The notes below the pieces were generated by a model that did not search any database, was not told the origin of the DNA, and worked only from the letters and a program-made list of their open reading frames with translations. This document shows positions 28,757-40,396 of a stretch of 64,000 nucleotides of DNA, piece after piece; the first letter of the stretch is position 1, and every line of letters starts with the position of its first letter. The position numbers and the translations under genes were made by a program. The DNA is from Pichia kudriavzevii (taxonomy: Eukaryota; Ascomycota; Pichiomycetes; Pichiales; Pichiaceae): positions 2,170,001-2,234,000 of the forward strand of contig NC_042508.1 in the NCBI RefSeq assembly GCF_003054445.1, written 5' to 3'.

Positions 28757-29278
28757 AGTTTGTTTCTTGTACGGTTGTTGGAGAGGAAACAAAAGAAAGA
28801 AAAAAAACAAGGAGGAAAACAATCAAACTCTTACAGATGAAGCATCAACGTATCCTGAGAGGACCCGAATCTTGGAAAAGACGAATATGCCCTTTTTATA
28901 TGGAAAAGTGGTTATTCGAGCATGTGAAAAATTTTAACTATAGTGGATTTGAATGTGAAAAAAAAAAAAAAAGAAGTTTGAAAATTCTGTTGAAGATCGT
29001 ATACTGAGAAAAACGTGAGCGGAACGAGCCAGAGACATAATTTTGTCCTGTGTTGAGTATTTGCGTATACTTTAGATATCGTTCTTTTGGATGCATGTAT
29101 ATACACACACATATATATCAACCTAAACATATACATACTTGCCATAATAATAATAATATACCTTGTGTATATGCTATTAAGACTAAGACGGGCCGAATAA
29201 TAAAGAAGCGCTAACAACACACGAGCAGAACCGGTATTCGTAGCACATGTATTAACACCACCAGTACTAGCAACATGT
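28757..29278. other. SAH1 promoter region
   Basis: A 522-bp stretch between SPT4 (same strand) and SAH1. It contains an oligo-A tract at about 28959-28972, a CA/TA-rich stretch near 29095-29160, and TATA-like sequence TATATGG near 28896-28902. Frames reaching through it from SPT4 are shadows. No RNA gene is seen. Confidence 0.5.
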
Positions 29279-29629
29279 CTAGTCTTGAACACTGCCATCG
29301 CGAGGGCGGTACTCGATTCCCTGGGCAAGCAAGTCGCTTTTGATGTCGTCCGGAAGCTTCCCCACGATCCGAACAGCATACACACCGGGAACAAAGTTGT
29401 CCACCCGCAACCACCTTGCCACCCACGATTTCTCCGACCCTCTGAGGGCCACAAGCCCTTCGAAGGTAGGCGAGGTGCATTCTCTGATCACGTCGTCGTT
29501 GTCTTGGAGATGAAGCACAGACTCACAGTTGGGACAGCCCTCATTTCGAAACTGGTTCATTCCCTGCACAATCCCGCAAAGCATGCATGCCCGGTTGAGC
29601 CTTGGCGCCTGTCTTCCTCTTTTCAGCAT
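29279..29629 (-). CDS. SPT4: Transcription elongation factor Spt4
   Basis: Zinc-ribbon partner of Spt5 in DSIF, which keeps RNA polymerase II (and I) processive. The 116 residues show [10 protein letters not shown], then GCPNC (four zinc cysteines), [33 protein letters not shown] and the C-terminal YRPRDGS, all hallmarks of Spt4. The N terminus extends about 12 basic residues ([11 protein letters not shown]) past the yeast protein. The next Met lies inside the zinc motif, so this start is required. It is divergent from COX18; in S. cerevisiae the two genes are also neighbours. Confidence 0.95.
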   Translation of the reverse strand: MLKRGRQAPRLNRACMLCGIVQGMNQFRNEGCPNCESVLHLQDNDDVIRECTSPTFEGLVALRGSEKSWVARWLRVDNFVPGVYAVRIVGKLPDDIKSDLLAQGIEYRPRDGSVQD

Positions 29630-30036
29630 CTGTATACACTTAGAGACAAGGAGAAGTGGATAGTTCCGTTAGTGCCTGAAGAAGTCAAGCACACTCTTCA
29701 AATGGCAAATTCATCACGGCTTGGGCAAAAAACATGTAGCCTTTCAATTCATGTATATCATGAAAATTGCTTCTTTGTATTGGGGGAATTCACGTGTTTC
29801 GCGAGAAGTAGCAGTGGGGAGGAATCGAATCACAGAGAATCACCTCACATTGGAACAGATTTTGTACAGATTGTCTCCATTTGAATCGATCTCTAAAAAG
29901 CCCAACACAGCATTATACAGGTTCCTATTGGAAGAAAGTAGAGAACATTTGCCTTCCTTTATATTATTTTGGAATCTGGTACAATTCAATGCCAGAACTT
30001 GGTTGCTGATCAAACAACTTATTCTTTATAAACACG
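29630..30036. other. Divergent promoter SPT4 / COX18
   Basis: A 407-bp region containing one CACGTG at 29791-29796 (Cbf1-type box). Overlapping frames on the plus strand continue antisense to SPT4 and are judged spurious. No RNA gene is seen. Confidence 0.5.
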
Positions 30037-30981
30037 ATGTTATCTAGGCTAATAACTAGACCCAATTGTATCTCCAGACCCGTTCTTCGAAGTAGAGGCG
30101 GGTTTGGCAGCTACCGAATGAAAAGAGAATTTTCCTTTCAACCTGTTTTCGACAGCTTGAACCATGCATCTGAGATGCTCATCCAAATACATGCCGATTC
30201 AGGATTGCCATGGTACATATTCATTCCCCTAGTCACGTTCACAATGCGTACATGCTTTACTCTACCGATTGCAATATACCAGAGGAAAGGGTTAAGGAAA
30301 CAGAACGAACTCAGACCCATCGTCCAGGCAACGACTCCAGTCTTGCGTGCCAAACTAGCTTCAATTGCGCAAAACGAACAACTCAAACGATCTTCCACCT
30401 CTTTGCCTAATGAAAGGGCAACTTTAACTGCCGATAAAATAATGATCTTGGCAGCCAAGGAGAAAATCAAACGCCAGAGGAAACTGTTTAAAGATTATGG
30501 TTGCCAGTCTTGGAAAATGGTCTTGCTACCTGCAGTGCAAATTCCTCTTTGGGTCTCCTTCTCTTATATGTTTAGGACTATAACCGGTTGGTCTGATTTG
30601 GGGAAAAAGTCAATTGACATGTCTTTAACAGAGGAAGGGTTCTTGCACTTACATGATTTGTCCGTCAGTGATCCGTATTTTGCCTTGCCAGTTGTTCTCG
30701 GTATTGTTGCGTTATCTAATGCCGAATGGAACTTTAAAACGGCAGATTTAATGCAACTAACTACACGAGGCAAGAAAAATACATTGAGACCGACTGCATT
30801 CGACGTTATCATTACGCTATCTCGTTCATCACTTATCTTTTTAACCGCCGTCGCCACCCAAGCTCCAGCGGCTTTGGTCATTTATTGGATAAGTTCCAAT
30901 GCTTACTCATTACTCCAAAATATATTGATGGATAAATTTTTACCTCTAAGGTATTCTCCTTACGATAGATCCAAACTATAG
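30037..30981 (+). CDS. COX18: Mitochondrial inner-membrane insertase Cox18 (Oxa2)
   Basis: YidC/Oxa1-family insertase that exports the C-terminal domain of Cox2 across the inner membrane. The 314 residues begin with an Arg-rich presequence. The family core follows: GLPWYIFIPLVTFTMRTCFTLPIAIYQ (first transmembrane helix), then a basic matrix loop with coiled-coil character, KMVLLPAVQIPLWVSFSYMFRTI, the soluble hairpin, YFALPVVLGIVALSNAEWNF, and the final helices with QAPAALVIYWISSNAYSLLQN. Size and order fit S. cerevisiae Cox18 (316). Confidence 0.92.
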   Translation: MLSRLITRPNCISRPVLRSRGGFGSYRMKREFSFQPVFDSLNHASEMLIQIHADSGLPWYIFIPLVTFTMRTCFTLPIAIYQRKGLRKQNELRPIVQATTPVLRAKLASIAQNEQLKRSSTSLPNERATLTADKIMILAAKEKIKRQRKLFKDYGCQSWKMVLLPAVQIPLWVSFSYMFRTITGWSDLGKKSIDMSLTEEGFLHLHDLSVSDPYFALPVVLGIVALSNAEWNFKTADLMQLTTRGKKNTLRPTAFDVIITLSRSSLIFLTAVATQAPAALVIYWISSNAYSLLQNILMDKFLPLRYSPYDRSKL

Positions 30982-31100
30982 AGAAATTAAACACACGGGT
31001 CGACAAGAATAATACCGAGAACAATGAGTGCCTCACCAACAATAGTAGCAGCACGTTAATAAGAGCAGCAACGAGCGAAAGAGTTCTATACTATGTATAA

Positions 31101-33005
31101 TTATTGTAAATATTTTCCATGTCTATAGATGAATTTTTTGGCATTATAATCATATGAGGAAAACCACTCTCCCAATTGATCGTACATAAGAAGCGACTCA
31201 ATGTGTTGATGCTCTCTTTTTACTAAGCTCTTGCTGCGACAAATCAAAGTCCCATATGACCCACAATAAACATAGAAATCAATGGGGTTGACTGATTCAT
31301 ATCTGATACCCTTCAGACTGAAAACTTCATGCTGATGCGATGATTGCTCTTGTAATGAATCTGTAGACAGAAGCGCACCTTCTTCAAGTTTTACAATGAC
31401 TCCGTAAGTGTTCAAAAAAGTGGACCAAACAACATCACCAATACTCAAGTTATCAGATTTCCAATATATATCCTTTTCATGATAGCCTTTGTTATTAATT
31501 AGCGGTATATTCTTCAAATATAGTTGCTTGAAAGATTTAACATTTTCGTACTTGAGCATATTGTAGATTGGTAGATTAAAGATGTCTTGCCTATTGGTTA
31601 TGTATTGTGCATCTCTTTTGAACAATATCTTTTTCATTAGATTGTATTGGTCTAGCTTAACTTCTCCTGCACATCCAAGTATCTGTCCTTGTAAATATTG
31701 ATTTCTATTTACCGCCAATACGACTTCTCCATTATCGTTGAAATCAAACAATCTATTCCAGCCATACATTCCATCTGTTCTATTCTCTTTATCTGTGAAA
31801 TGTGTAAAAATTTTACCTAAGTATATATGCTTCAACCTTTCACTTTCATTTTTGCCAGGACCACTTCGCAAATCAACCATTGGAAACTTCCTCAAAATCT
31901 CAGGTACTAAATGTTCCGCTTTCAAATGTGCTTGATTTGTACCAACTAATAAGTAGGAGTTCTCACCATTTTCGGTTATTTTTATGCAGTTCTCATTGAT
32001 CTCTATAAACTCACCTAGGCCGACCATGTTAGCTAATTTTTCAACGATTGAATTGACAACAATCGGAATAGAAGTAACATAGTCGCCACTGTAAAACCTT
32101 AAAATTGAAGCATCTTCATAAGTTGGGTCAGGGGATATGAACGTGTCAAATTTATCTAATCTTTTGCGTTTTGATCTGATCACTGCGTGTAATAGTGCAT
32201 TAAGAGTAACAATTTTGCGTTGTACACTAGAATCTAAGTTCTTCTCATGCCATTCCTTATATGATGCGACTGTCGATTTAATAGTACTCTGTCGTTGGAA
32301 AATCAATTCGTAGTAGCTAGTGTCAAAGCATGATAATTTGACAAAAAGAGATTCCAGGTCTTTGGGTGGATTACTCTCAATACCAGCCACAAATTTGAGC
32401 ATATCATACAACTGGCAGTTCTCAATTATTTTGGAGGCTGTATATATTGTATCTAACTTAGAACTCCTATTATATTGCCACGAATTGAAGTCATAAAGTA
32501 AAATACAATTTCTAGAAGACCTAAATAAAGAGGTAGTTATATGATACGTCATGTTCAATAAGCAAGGTAAATATTTCTTGAAGTTTTTATATACTTCTTC
32601 CATTCTAGATTCAATCGAATCGCTTTCATCCTGAGTACCTCCAAAATTCAGTATATCGCTGATTAATCCAATCACAAATGCGTCGTCTCTCTTCTTTCTT
32701 TGGAAATACTGGAAATACGTTTCATTCATTTTCATTCTCCTCTTATGTGTCATTTCCAAATCATTGTAGTCACATAGAAACCACGTATTTTTGATTCTTG
32801 GATACCAGATGTCATTGCTTGTTAATAATATGTAAAATCTATGATTCGTCAAAGATAGTCGGAAAATGTCTTCTTTTCTCAAATGTTTCGATATTCGAAC
32901 CCATATTTCAACGGGAAAATCCGGTGGTCTAGTAGGAATATTAATAGTCAAAGTCTTCAAGTCCTCAACCATGATAAAGCGAAGTGATTTCTCCTGATTA
33001 AGCAT
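31101..33005 (-). CDS. F-box protein with SirB1-like and YccV-like domains (FBXO21 type)
   Basis: A 634-residue SCF-type substrate adaptor. An F-box is seen at about residues 28-70 (DFPVEIWVRISKHLRKEDIFRLSLTNHRFY). The middle (about 290-440) resembles the SirB1/transglutaminase-like region (LNALLHAVIRSKRKRL, YEDASILRFYSGDYVTSIPIVVNSIVEKLANMVGL). The C-terminal part (about 510-625) resembles the YccV/hemimethylated-DNA-binding fold (SIGDVVWSTFLNTYGVIVKLE). This order is that of FBXO21-like proteins of animals and many fungi; I do not know a clear S. cerevisiae orthologue. The domain assignments after the F-box are by eye and need profile support. Confidence 0.7.
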   Translation of the reverse strand: MLNQEKSLRFIMVEDLKTLTINIPTRPPDFPVEIWVRISKHLRKEDIFRLSLTNHRFYILLTSNDIWYPRIKNTWFLCDYNDLEMTHKRRMKMNETYFQYFQRKKRDDAFVIGLISDILNFGGTQDESDSIESRMEEVYKNFKKYLPCLLNMTYHITTSLFRSSRNCILLYDFNSWQYNRSSKLDTIYTASKIIENCQLYDMLKFVAGIESNPPKDLESLFVKLSCFDTSYYELIFQRQSTIKSTVASYKEWHEKNLDSSVQRKIVTLNALLHAVIRSKRKRLDKFDTFISPDPTYEDASILRFYSGDYVTSIPIVVNSIVEKLANMVGLGEFIEINENCIKITENGENSYLLVGTNQAHLKAEHLVPEILRKFPMVDLRSGPGKNESERLKHIYLGKIFTHFTDKENRTDGMYGWNRLFDFNDNGEVVLAVNRNQYLQGQILGCAGEVKLDQYNLMKKILFKRDAQYITNRQDIFNLPIYNMLKYENVKSFKQLYLKNIPLINNKGYHEKDIYWKSDNLSIGDVVWSTFLNTYGVIVKLEEGALLSTDSLQEQSSHQHEVFSLKGIRYESVNPIDFYVYCGSYGTLICRSKSLVKREHQHIESLLMYDQLGEWFSSYDYNAKKFIYRHGKYLQ

Positions 33006-33410
33006 CCAAGTTTTTGTAGTTAAAAAAAAAAAGACCCTATCATTAATACATGATATATAAAATGCAACTATAGCGAATCTGAGTGAAAAATATCTACAAT
33101 AATGTGATTATGAATAACTAACAGATAGATTATCTCTAATATCCGAGGGTATGCTATTCTTTGAATAGATGCAAAAAAAACTGGAAAGAAGAAAAAAAAA
33201 GAAGACAGGGAAAAAAACAGTAAGAAGATGATTGAAAATAAAAAGATACTATGCAATGATTGCTAAAATCATAGGGAGAATTAGAAAAAGTAAAATGTAA
33301 CAAATATGATAATACAAGGAAAATGCAAGCAGCAAAGTAAAAGGAAGTAAAAAGGAGACAAAAAAAAGTAAAAAGTAAAATATAAGGAAGAAGTAAAGGT
33401 GTATAATTAT
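33006..33410. other. Purine-rich intergenic region
   Basis: Between the F-box gene promoter and the MAP kinase 3' end (both minus strand). The plus strand from about 33165 to 33395 is almost all A and G. No gene or RNA is seen. Confidence 0.5.
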
Positions 33411-34966
<1,556 letters not shown>

Positions 34967-35701
34967 ATGGTTAGTGTTATTTCCAAGAAGAGAAAGCTTG
35001 TTGCTGATGGTGTCTTTTACGCTGAATTAAATGAATTCTTCACCAGAGAATTACCAGAAGAAGGTTACGCTGGTTGTGAAGTCAAGATCACCCCAACTAA
35101 GACCGAGGTCATCATCAAGGCATCCAGAACTAACGATGTTTTAGGTGAAAAGGGTAGAAGAATCAGAGAATTAACCATGTTGATCCAAAAGAGATTCAAG
35201 TTAACCCCAGGTTCCATTGTCCTTTACGCTGAAAGAGTTCAAAACAGAGGCTTATCCGCTGCAACCCAATGTGAATCCTTAAAGTTCAAGCTATTAAACG
35301 GTTTAGCTGTTAGAAGAGCAGCTTACGGTGTTATCAGAAACGTTATGGAATCCGGTGCAAAGGGTGTTGAAGTTATCATTTCTGGTAAGTCCAAGGGTGC
35401 TAGAGCAAAGGCTATGAAGTTTGGTTCCGGTTTCATGATTCACTCTGGTCAACCAGTTAACGACTTTATTGAAGTTGCTACCAGACACGTTCTTTTGAGA
35501 CAAGGTGTCCTCGGTTTAAAGGTTAAGATTATGAAGGATCCAGCTCAAAACAAGAAGGGCCCAAGATCCTTACCAGATTACGTTAAGGTCCTTGAACCAA
35601 AGGAAGATGAAAGAGTTGAAGAACCATCTGTCATTGTTCACAAGTCCGCTCAACCTGAGGCAGCTGAAGAAGTTGAACAAGCTGAAGCAGTTGAAGCATA
35701 A
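34967..35701 (+). CDS. RPS3: 40S ribosomal protein uS3 (Rps3)
   Basis: Core protein of the small ribosomal subunit at the mRNA entry channel. The 244 residues show the N-terminal [18 protein letters not shown], the type-II KH domain with [12 protein letters not shown], the helix [43 protein letters not shown] and the C-terminal acidic extension. It is nearly identical to S. cerevisiae Rps3 (240) and is intronless, as in S. cerevisiae. Strong codon bias fits high expression. Confidence 0.99.
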   Translation: MVSVISKKRKLVADGVFYAELNEFFTRELPEEGYAGCEVKITPTKTEVIIKASRTNDVLGEKGRRIRELTMLIQKRFKLTPGSIVLYAERVQNRGLSAATQCESLKFKLLNGLAVRRAAYGVIRNVMESGAKGVEVIISGKSKGARAKAMKFGSGFMIHSGQPVNDFIEVATRHVLLRQGVLGLKVKIMKDPAQNKKGPRSLPDYVKVLEPKEDERVEEPSVIVHKSAQPEAAEEVEQAEAVEA

Positions 35702-35909
35702 ACTTTTGGGAATTAATATTCTTTAATATACATTAGTACTTTTATAAGGTTTTCTAATAGTTCTCAAATAAACAAAAAAAATTGTCTTTTTTTTTTCTAA
35801 AAGAAAATTACAACCGCTGTATAGTAAAAAGCTTAAACATTTCCTTACATTAAGAATAACAACTAGTAAAACTAAACTAAAAAAAATAAAATAAGTTATG
35901 GACAATAAA

Positions 35910-36941
35910 TCATTGATTCATTCTTCTCTTTTGCTCTCTTTCATAATACATATTTAACAAATCAATTGCCTTATCAACAGCATTTTTGGTACCAACCAAA
36001 GTGATCTCTCTTTCACCGTCTTGAGTATTGTTTTCATTTTCAATTGCAACGGCACATGACGATGTTAACCGAATCTCTTGGATTCTTGAACCTCTTTTAC
36101 CGATCAAGGCACCAATGTATTCATTTGGGAAAGAAATTTTTTTAATTATTTCCTTACCTGTACTAAAATTACTTGGGTTGCTTTGGGTGTATAGAGGAGT
36201 CGAAGAAGGATAACTGTTCTTTCTGCTAAAATTTGGCCCATTGCCATTACTGTTGCCATTATAGTATCTGGTGTTCTCCAAAGGTGCGCTAGGTGAATAA
36301 TAGATGGTTGGAACGGTACCCTGATAGTCCCTTAGGAGGTATTTTGAAATTGAGTCTAATGCATTTTTCAAATTTTCACTAGTACCTTGCAATTCAACCA
36401 GTCTCTCATTTGAGTTATCAAGAAAATCCTTCGAGCCCACCATTTTAATGTTGTTCTCTTCTTGGATCGCCTTAATTCTAACACCTTGTTTACCAATTAA
36501 AGTACCAATTTGAGAGTTTGGAATCAATAATCTTAGAAACAAGTTGGTTTTGTATTCTTCAGATTGATAATCTGGTCTCTGAGCCAAAGGTCTCAATGGT
36601 GGATATTCATAACTTATTAATCTAGTAGGATTAGTGCCATTCTCCTCAGACTCTTGGATAGTCGATAAGTTGGCATCAAGGACACTTTGTGCAACAGAAA
36701 CTAGAGCTTCTGAGATGTGATCGACAATACCTGAAATTGTTAAGATACGATCGATACATCCATCAACAACTTTAGAAACACCTGCTTTAACATCATATTT
36801 TTCTCTTAGGTTACTAATATTGGAACCTTCTTTACCGATAATAGCACCAGCTTCCCTTCTAGAAACTAATACTCTATAAGTGATCAAGCTCTTACCTAAA
36901 TCAAGATCAAATGACTCATCAATAGAAGATTCTTGTTGAAT

Positions 36942-36985
<44 letters not shown>

Positions 36986-37121
36986 GATCATGATGCTCAT
37001 TTTCATCAGAATAATGGACAGTTTGATCCATTGGTAATTGCGGAACGTGTAAAGAAGATAAATCTTGCACCTGCTGGCTGGAATTGATGTTGTTGTCGAA
37101 GAGGGAATCTGAACTGATCAT
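35910..37121 (-). CDS. HEK2: Triple KH-domain RNA-binding protein (Hek2/Khd1-Pbp2 family)
   Basis: The 403 residues contain three KH domains, each with its GxxG loop: KH1 at about 80-145 (AGAIIGKEGSNI), KH2 at about 190-260 (IGTLIGKQGVRI) and KH3 at about 325-395 (IGALIGKRGSRI). A 15-residue glutamine run precedes KH1. S. cerevisiae Hek2/Khd1 (381) binds ASH1 and many cell-wall mRNAs and represses translation; its paralogue Pbp2 is similar. Length and domain spacing favour Hek2, but the pre-duplication ancestor of both is equally likely. Confidence 0.82.
36942..36986. repeat. TTG trinucleotide repeat coding for poly-Gln in HEK2
   Basis: Fifteen uninterrupted repeat units (TTG on the plus strand, CAA on the coding strand) giving residues 46-60. 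Pure repeats of this length are usually polymorphic. Confidence 0.85.
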
Positions 37122-37546
37122 TTTTTGGAATTTTGGATTGATAAAATGCGGAGTTATTATCTATGGGTGTGAAGAGTGGAGAATTGGGGTGGATGGAGGT
37201 CTTGAGGCTAGATGGTGAAGGGGATGTGTGTCTTTGAAAAAGATGTGGATTGGCCGCAGATGCAAAGGCGATGTCTCCAGTGTTGTCCGTGAATGCCTCC
37301 AAAGTAAAGTTGGTTAGGGTGTGCACATTGTCCAAACTGACGCCAGTGTATTTGTTGAAAATAAAGTTTGTCCAATTTCCGTTTCGCCCTCGCCGAGAAT
37401 TTCGTTTTTTCTCGATATGCCAAATTTATCAGTTTCACTGAGTTACTTCATTATTATATTGTTTAATTACACCACTTATTTTATCAAGATATATATAACG
37501 CTCCAATTAATATAGAGGGGCCCCAAAAAAACAGAAAATAATAAAA
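37122..37546. other. Divergent promoter HEK2 / fRMsr
   Basis: A 425-bp region. Frames of 60-110 codons on both strands overlap here and show no homology I recognise; probably leader and promoter DNA. A GGGGCCCC palindrome lies at about 37517-37524, near the fRMsr start. Confidence 0.5.
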
Positions 37547-38062
37547 ATGTCCCACCATGCAGATTATTCCAATTTTGATAAGTCACTCTCGCAAAAGGAT
37601 GCTTTGGAGACACTCATTCTTTCATATGAGGCGCTAGCTCTCTCACAGAGCAATTGGGTTGCCAATTTGGCGAATTGTAGTTCTCTTTTGTACCACTATT
37701 ACCAAGATCGTGGAGTCAACTGGGCTGGGTTTTATGTTCTGGATCCGGAGAATACAGAACAACTTATACTAGGACCATTTATGGGGAAAGTTGCTTGTCA
37801 ATCCATCAAAATAGGTACGGGGGTATGTGGGACAGCTGCTAGCGAGTTAAGGACACAATTAGTTGCAGATGTGGAGAAATTTCCTGGTCATATTGCATGT
37901 GATGGCATGACAAAGAGCGAGATTGTTGTTCCAATTATTCAAAGAGGAAAACTTGTAGGTGTCATGGATTTAGATTGTTTGAATTTAAATGGGTTCGATG
38001 AAGTTGATCAGCAGTATCTTGAGAACTTGGCAGCAAAAATCGCCGAGACTTGTAATTTCTAA
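37547..38062 (+). CDS. Free methionine-R-sulfoxide reductase (GAF domain)
   Basis: Reduces free Met-R-sulfoxide; orthologue of S. cerevisiae YKL069W. The 171 residues form one GAF domain with NWAGFYVLD, LILGPFMGKVACQSIKIGTGVCG and KSEIVVPIIQRGKLVGVMDLD. The three redox cysteines are at 84, 94 and 118. This is the same spacing as Cys91, Cys101 and Cys125 recalled for the S. cerevisiae enzyme (all shifted by seven), so the enzyme should be active. Cytosolic; no targeting signal. Confidence 0.93.
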   Translation: MSHHADYSNFDKSLSQKDALETLILSYEALALSQSNWVANLANCSSLLYHYYQDRGVNWAGFYVLDPENTEQLILGPFMGKVACQSIKIGTGVCGTAASELRTQLVADVEKFPGHIACDGMTKSEIVVPIIQRGKLVGVMDLDCLNLNGFDEVDQQYLENLAAKIAETCNF

Positions 38063-38079
38063 AGTGTTCACTTTGTATA

Positions 38080-38484
38080 CTATACTATAATATCATTCAA
38101 TGGTACTGATTCATAGTATGTATTCTGTTCATCAATATGGAGGAAATATCTGTATAGTTCTGAGACTATGATTGCAGCAAAAGAACCACATAAATTGGCT
38201 ATTATGTCATGTTTATCAAATGTTCTATATGGAGAAACCCAATGTTGTAGAAATTCACTCCCAACTGACCCGCAAATTGTGCATATTATGAATGTCGAAA
38301 TGCTAGCAAAGTACCTATATCTTGTCTTAAATAACCAGTAGAATAGAGTACTGAGAATGAAAAAAGTGCTGAAATGTATAACCTTGTCGTGAGGGAGTGA
38401 GAGGTCGGCTAGGCCTAAATATAGGGCACCTACACAGGCAAGAGCAAATATAGTCAGTACCAGGACCCTTACTTGAAACTGCAT
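38080..38484 (-). CDS. VanZ-like small membrane protein
   Basis: A 134-residue protein with about four hydrophobic segments: an N-terminal one (VRVLVLTIFALACVGALYLG), two in the middle and one before the C-terminal tail. The VanZ-like pattern is visible: DKVIHFSTFFILSTLFYW, then GSVGSEFLQHW, and FDKHDIIANLCGSFAAII (the conserved H, SE-x-x-Q and D-x-x-x-N-x-x-G). Uncharacterised fungal proteins of this size share it; no biochemical role is known to me. It is convergent with the fRMsr gene, with only 17 bp between the stop codons, and divergent from ATG14. Confidence 0.75.
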   Translation of the reverse strand: MQFQVRVLVLTIFALACVGALYLGLADLSLPHDKVIHFSTFFILSTLFYWLFKTRYRYFASISTFIICTICGSVGSEFLQHWVSPYRTFDKHDIIANLCGSFAAIIVSELYRYFLHIDEQNTYYESVPLNDIIV

Positions 38485-38704
38485 TGGATATCGAGTTTAT
38501 CAGATACAATTGCATCTATGTGTCTTCCATACATTCTACTACTGAACACCCCCTTATGCTCCTTTTTTTTCCCTCTTGTGTGGAAAAATGTACATTCTGA
38601 AACTCTGAGATGGTGAAAATTGTCTTTATATTCGAGCTTGAAGGCTTGGCTAGTTCCTGATAGCGCATATACTCCCTTTTCGTCATCAATTATACAACCT
38701 AACT

Positions 38705-40081
38705 ATGGGATTGGTGCACTGTGGGATATGTGAGCGGGAATTGGATGACATAGACACAAAGACTAAACTATATTGTCCGTCGTGCATGAGTTTCCGGCTG
38801 CTCAAATACAATATTAACAATATTAACATCAAAGAAATCAATTCCAAGATGGTCCATGATATCAATAGGGTTTTGGATGTGTGTTTTGGAGATAATTATC
38901 GTAAATATCTAGAGTTATATTTGCAAGGCCATTATAAATTTGACAACTTGGAAGGCACCGATGTCTCTATTGACTCAATTGCAAGGTTGGCTCTGATGTT
39001 GTTGAATGTCGAGATGATGAGAAAGATCAAAGGATTAGACAGTGTTGCACGTATTCTAAGGGAAAAGGAGGAGAAAAACGAAATTTTGCGAAGTCGAATC
39101 AGGTTGCTAAAGAAGACGACTATAGAGAGGAAGTCCATGCTAGATATCGCTCGGATAGATTTTAATAAACTTCAATATACAAAACATAAAGATGTCAAGG
39201 AGACGCTCAATTATATGAATGACAATATTGTACTTAGACAGCTGAGCAGAATCAGAGAGAGGCAGCAATCAATGATATTTGATATCTTCATATTGTGGAA
39301 TATTGAAATCATTGAAACTAACCAACTAAGTATCCTACTGACCCCCATAATCGGAATTGATAAGATACACGAGTATACCTTGGATCTTACACTAGAATCT
39401 CTAATGAAAAGTGCCATTTTTGTGTCAGTTGTGGCACAAGCTCTACAGGTGTACATGCCATATCAAGTTGGTGTTCGAGAGAATGATTTACGAGTGGGGG
39501 ACAAAATATTCAGGTTCAAGGGTAAAATGACGATCGAAGACTTGGACAAGTTAGGATTGATGGAGTTCTGTATTGGTCTATCACAGGTGGTGCTAAATAT
39601 TGTGACCTTATTAAAATACCTAATTCCAGGATTCCTCCAAGAGTGTCCCACTTTCGCCACTATCTTACAATATGATGCATTGATAATTCGCATCATTGAT
39701 TCTCTAAAAAGATTGATTCAATATGATAAGATTAGGAGCACCAATATCCGATTGTTGAAAGAAAAGAGTCGACAACACCAAACCGCAATTCACAAACAAA
39801 GGAGTAAAGGATGGTTTTTCAGTAAACCTACAAAGGACTCTCAGAATAAAGAGGGATTGAATGAGACGGAACTCCCTATCAAGAGTTACAAATTAAGAGA
39901 TCCGGGCGCTTTCAAGCAGGCACTTTCCTTACGTAGAGACCGTGCATGTATGGATACCACTGTATCCTCAACGTCGCATCCCAGAATCACCATTCCACCA
40001 AGTGCCCAAGAAGGCCTCCCTCTTCTTCATGACCATCGAGCATTAGCCGAAGCTTTATACACGTTTATAAGGGGCCGTTAA
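38705..40081 (+). CDS. ATG14: Autophagy-specific PI3-kinase subunit Atg14
   Basis: Subunit of phosphatidylinositol 3-kinase complex I that targets Vps34 to the autophagosome formation site. The 458 residues start with paired CxxC motifs (Cys6/Cys9 and Cys24/Cys27), the conserved N-terminal cysteines of Atg14. A coiled-coil region follows from about 115 to 200 (ARILREKEEKNEILRSRIRLLKK). The C-terminal half is globular, with QALQVYMPY. UVRAG/Vps38 relatives lack this cysteine start. Context is decisive: the next gene on the same strand is VMA2, exactly as ATG14-VMA2 (YBR128C-YBR127C) in S. cerevisiae. Confidence 0.85.
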   Translation: MGLVHCGICERELDDIDTKTKLYCPSCMSFRLLKYNINNINIKEINSKMVHDINRVLDVCFGDNYRKYLELYLQGHYKFDNLEGTDVSIDSIARLALMLLNVEMMRKIKGLDSVARILREKEEKNEILRSRIRLLKKTTIERKSMLDIARIDFNKLQYTKHKDVKETLNYMNDNIVLRQLSRIRERQQSMIFDIFILWNIEIIETNQLSILLTPIIGIDKIHEYTLDLTLESLMKSAIFVSVVAQALQVYMPYQVGVRENDLRVGDKIFRFKGKMTIEDLDKLGLMEFCIGLSQVVLNIVTLLKYLIPGFLQECPTFATILQYDALIIRIIDSLKRLIQYDKIRSTNIRLLKEKSRQHQTAIHKQRSKGWFFSKPTKDSQNKEGLNETELPIKSYKLRDPGAFKQALSLRRDRACMDTTVSSTSHPRITIPPSAQEGLPLLHDHRALAEALYTFIRGR

Positions 40082-40396
40082 GGAAATACCCGTTACTTTG
40101 CGATTATGTACGCTATTGCATAATGCCATATAGTGTAGTACAGTGTAGTGTCCCCGAATGGAATGTATTGTCAAAGCAAGGTCAACCTGAAACTCTATAT
40201 AATACTGCTGAGCCTTCATGCCATGTGCCTTGAAAAGTCTGCCATTTCCGCAATCGTGACAGCAACTACATGGGGTATCCGCGTTGTGGCTGCTTAATAT
40301 TCACATTGATAACAGGAAGTAAAACAATTGACGCATACTAGACACAAGAGAGCCAAAAGAGCAAAGCGTTATTCAGACAAGAGGTCGATACTGAGC
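40082..40396. other. ATG14-VMA2 intergenic region
   Basis: A 315-bp ATG14 terminator and VMA2 promoter. It has a short imperfect repeat of AGTGTAGT near 40132-40150 and no other feature. It ends at the short first exon of VMA2. Confidence 0.5.

Noticed and set aside
29815-29840. B-box-like GATTCGATTCC on the minus strand
   Set aside because: The neighbouring bases do not pair as a T-stem and no A box lies at the right distance.
29285-29884. A 199-codon plus-strand frame over SPT4
   Set aside because: It is antisense to the well-supported SPT4 gene, has no recognisable motif and ends in promoter DNA.
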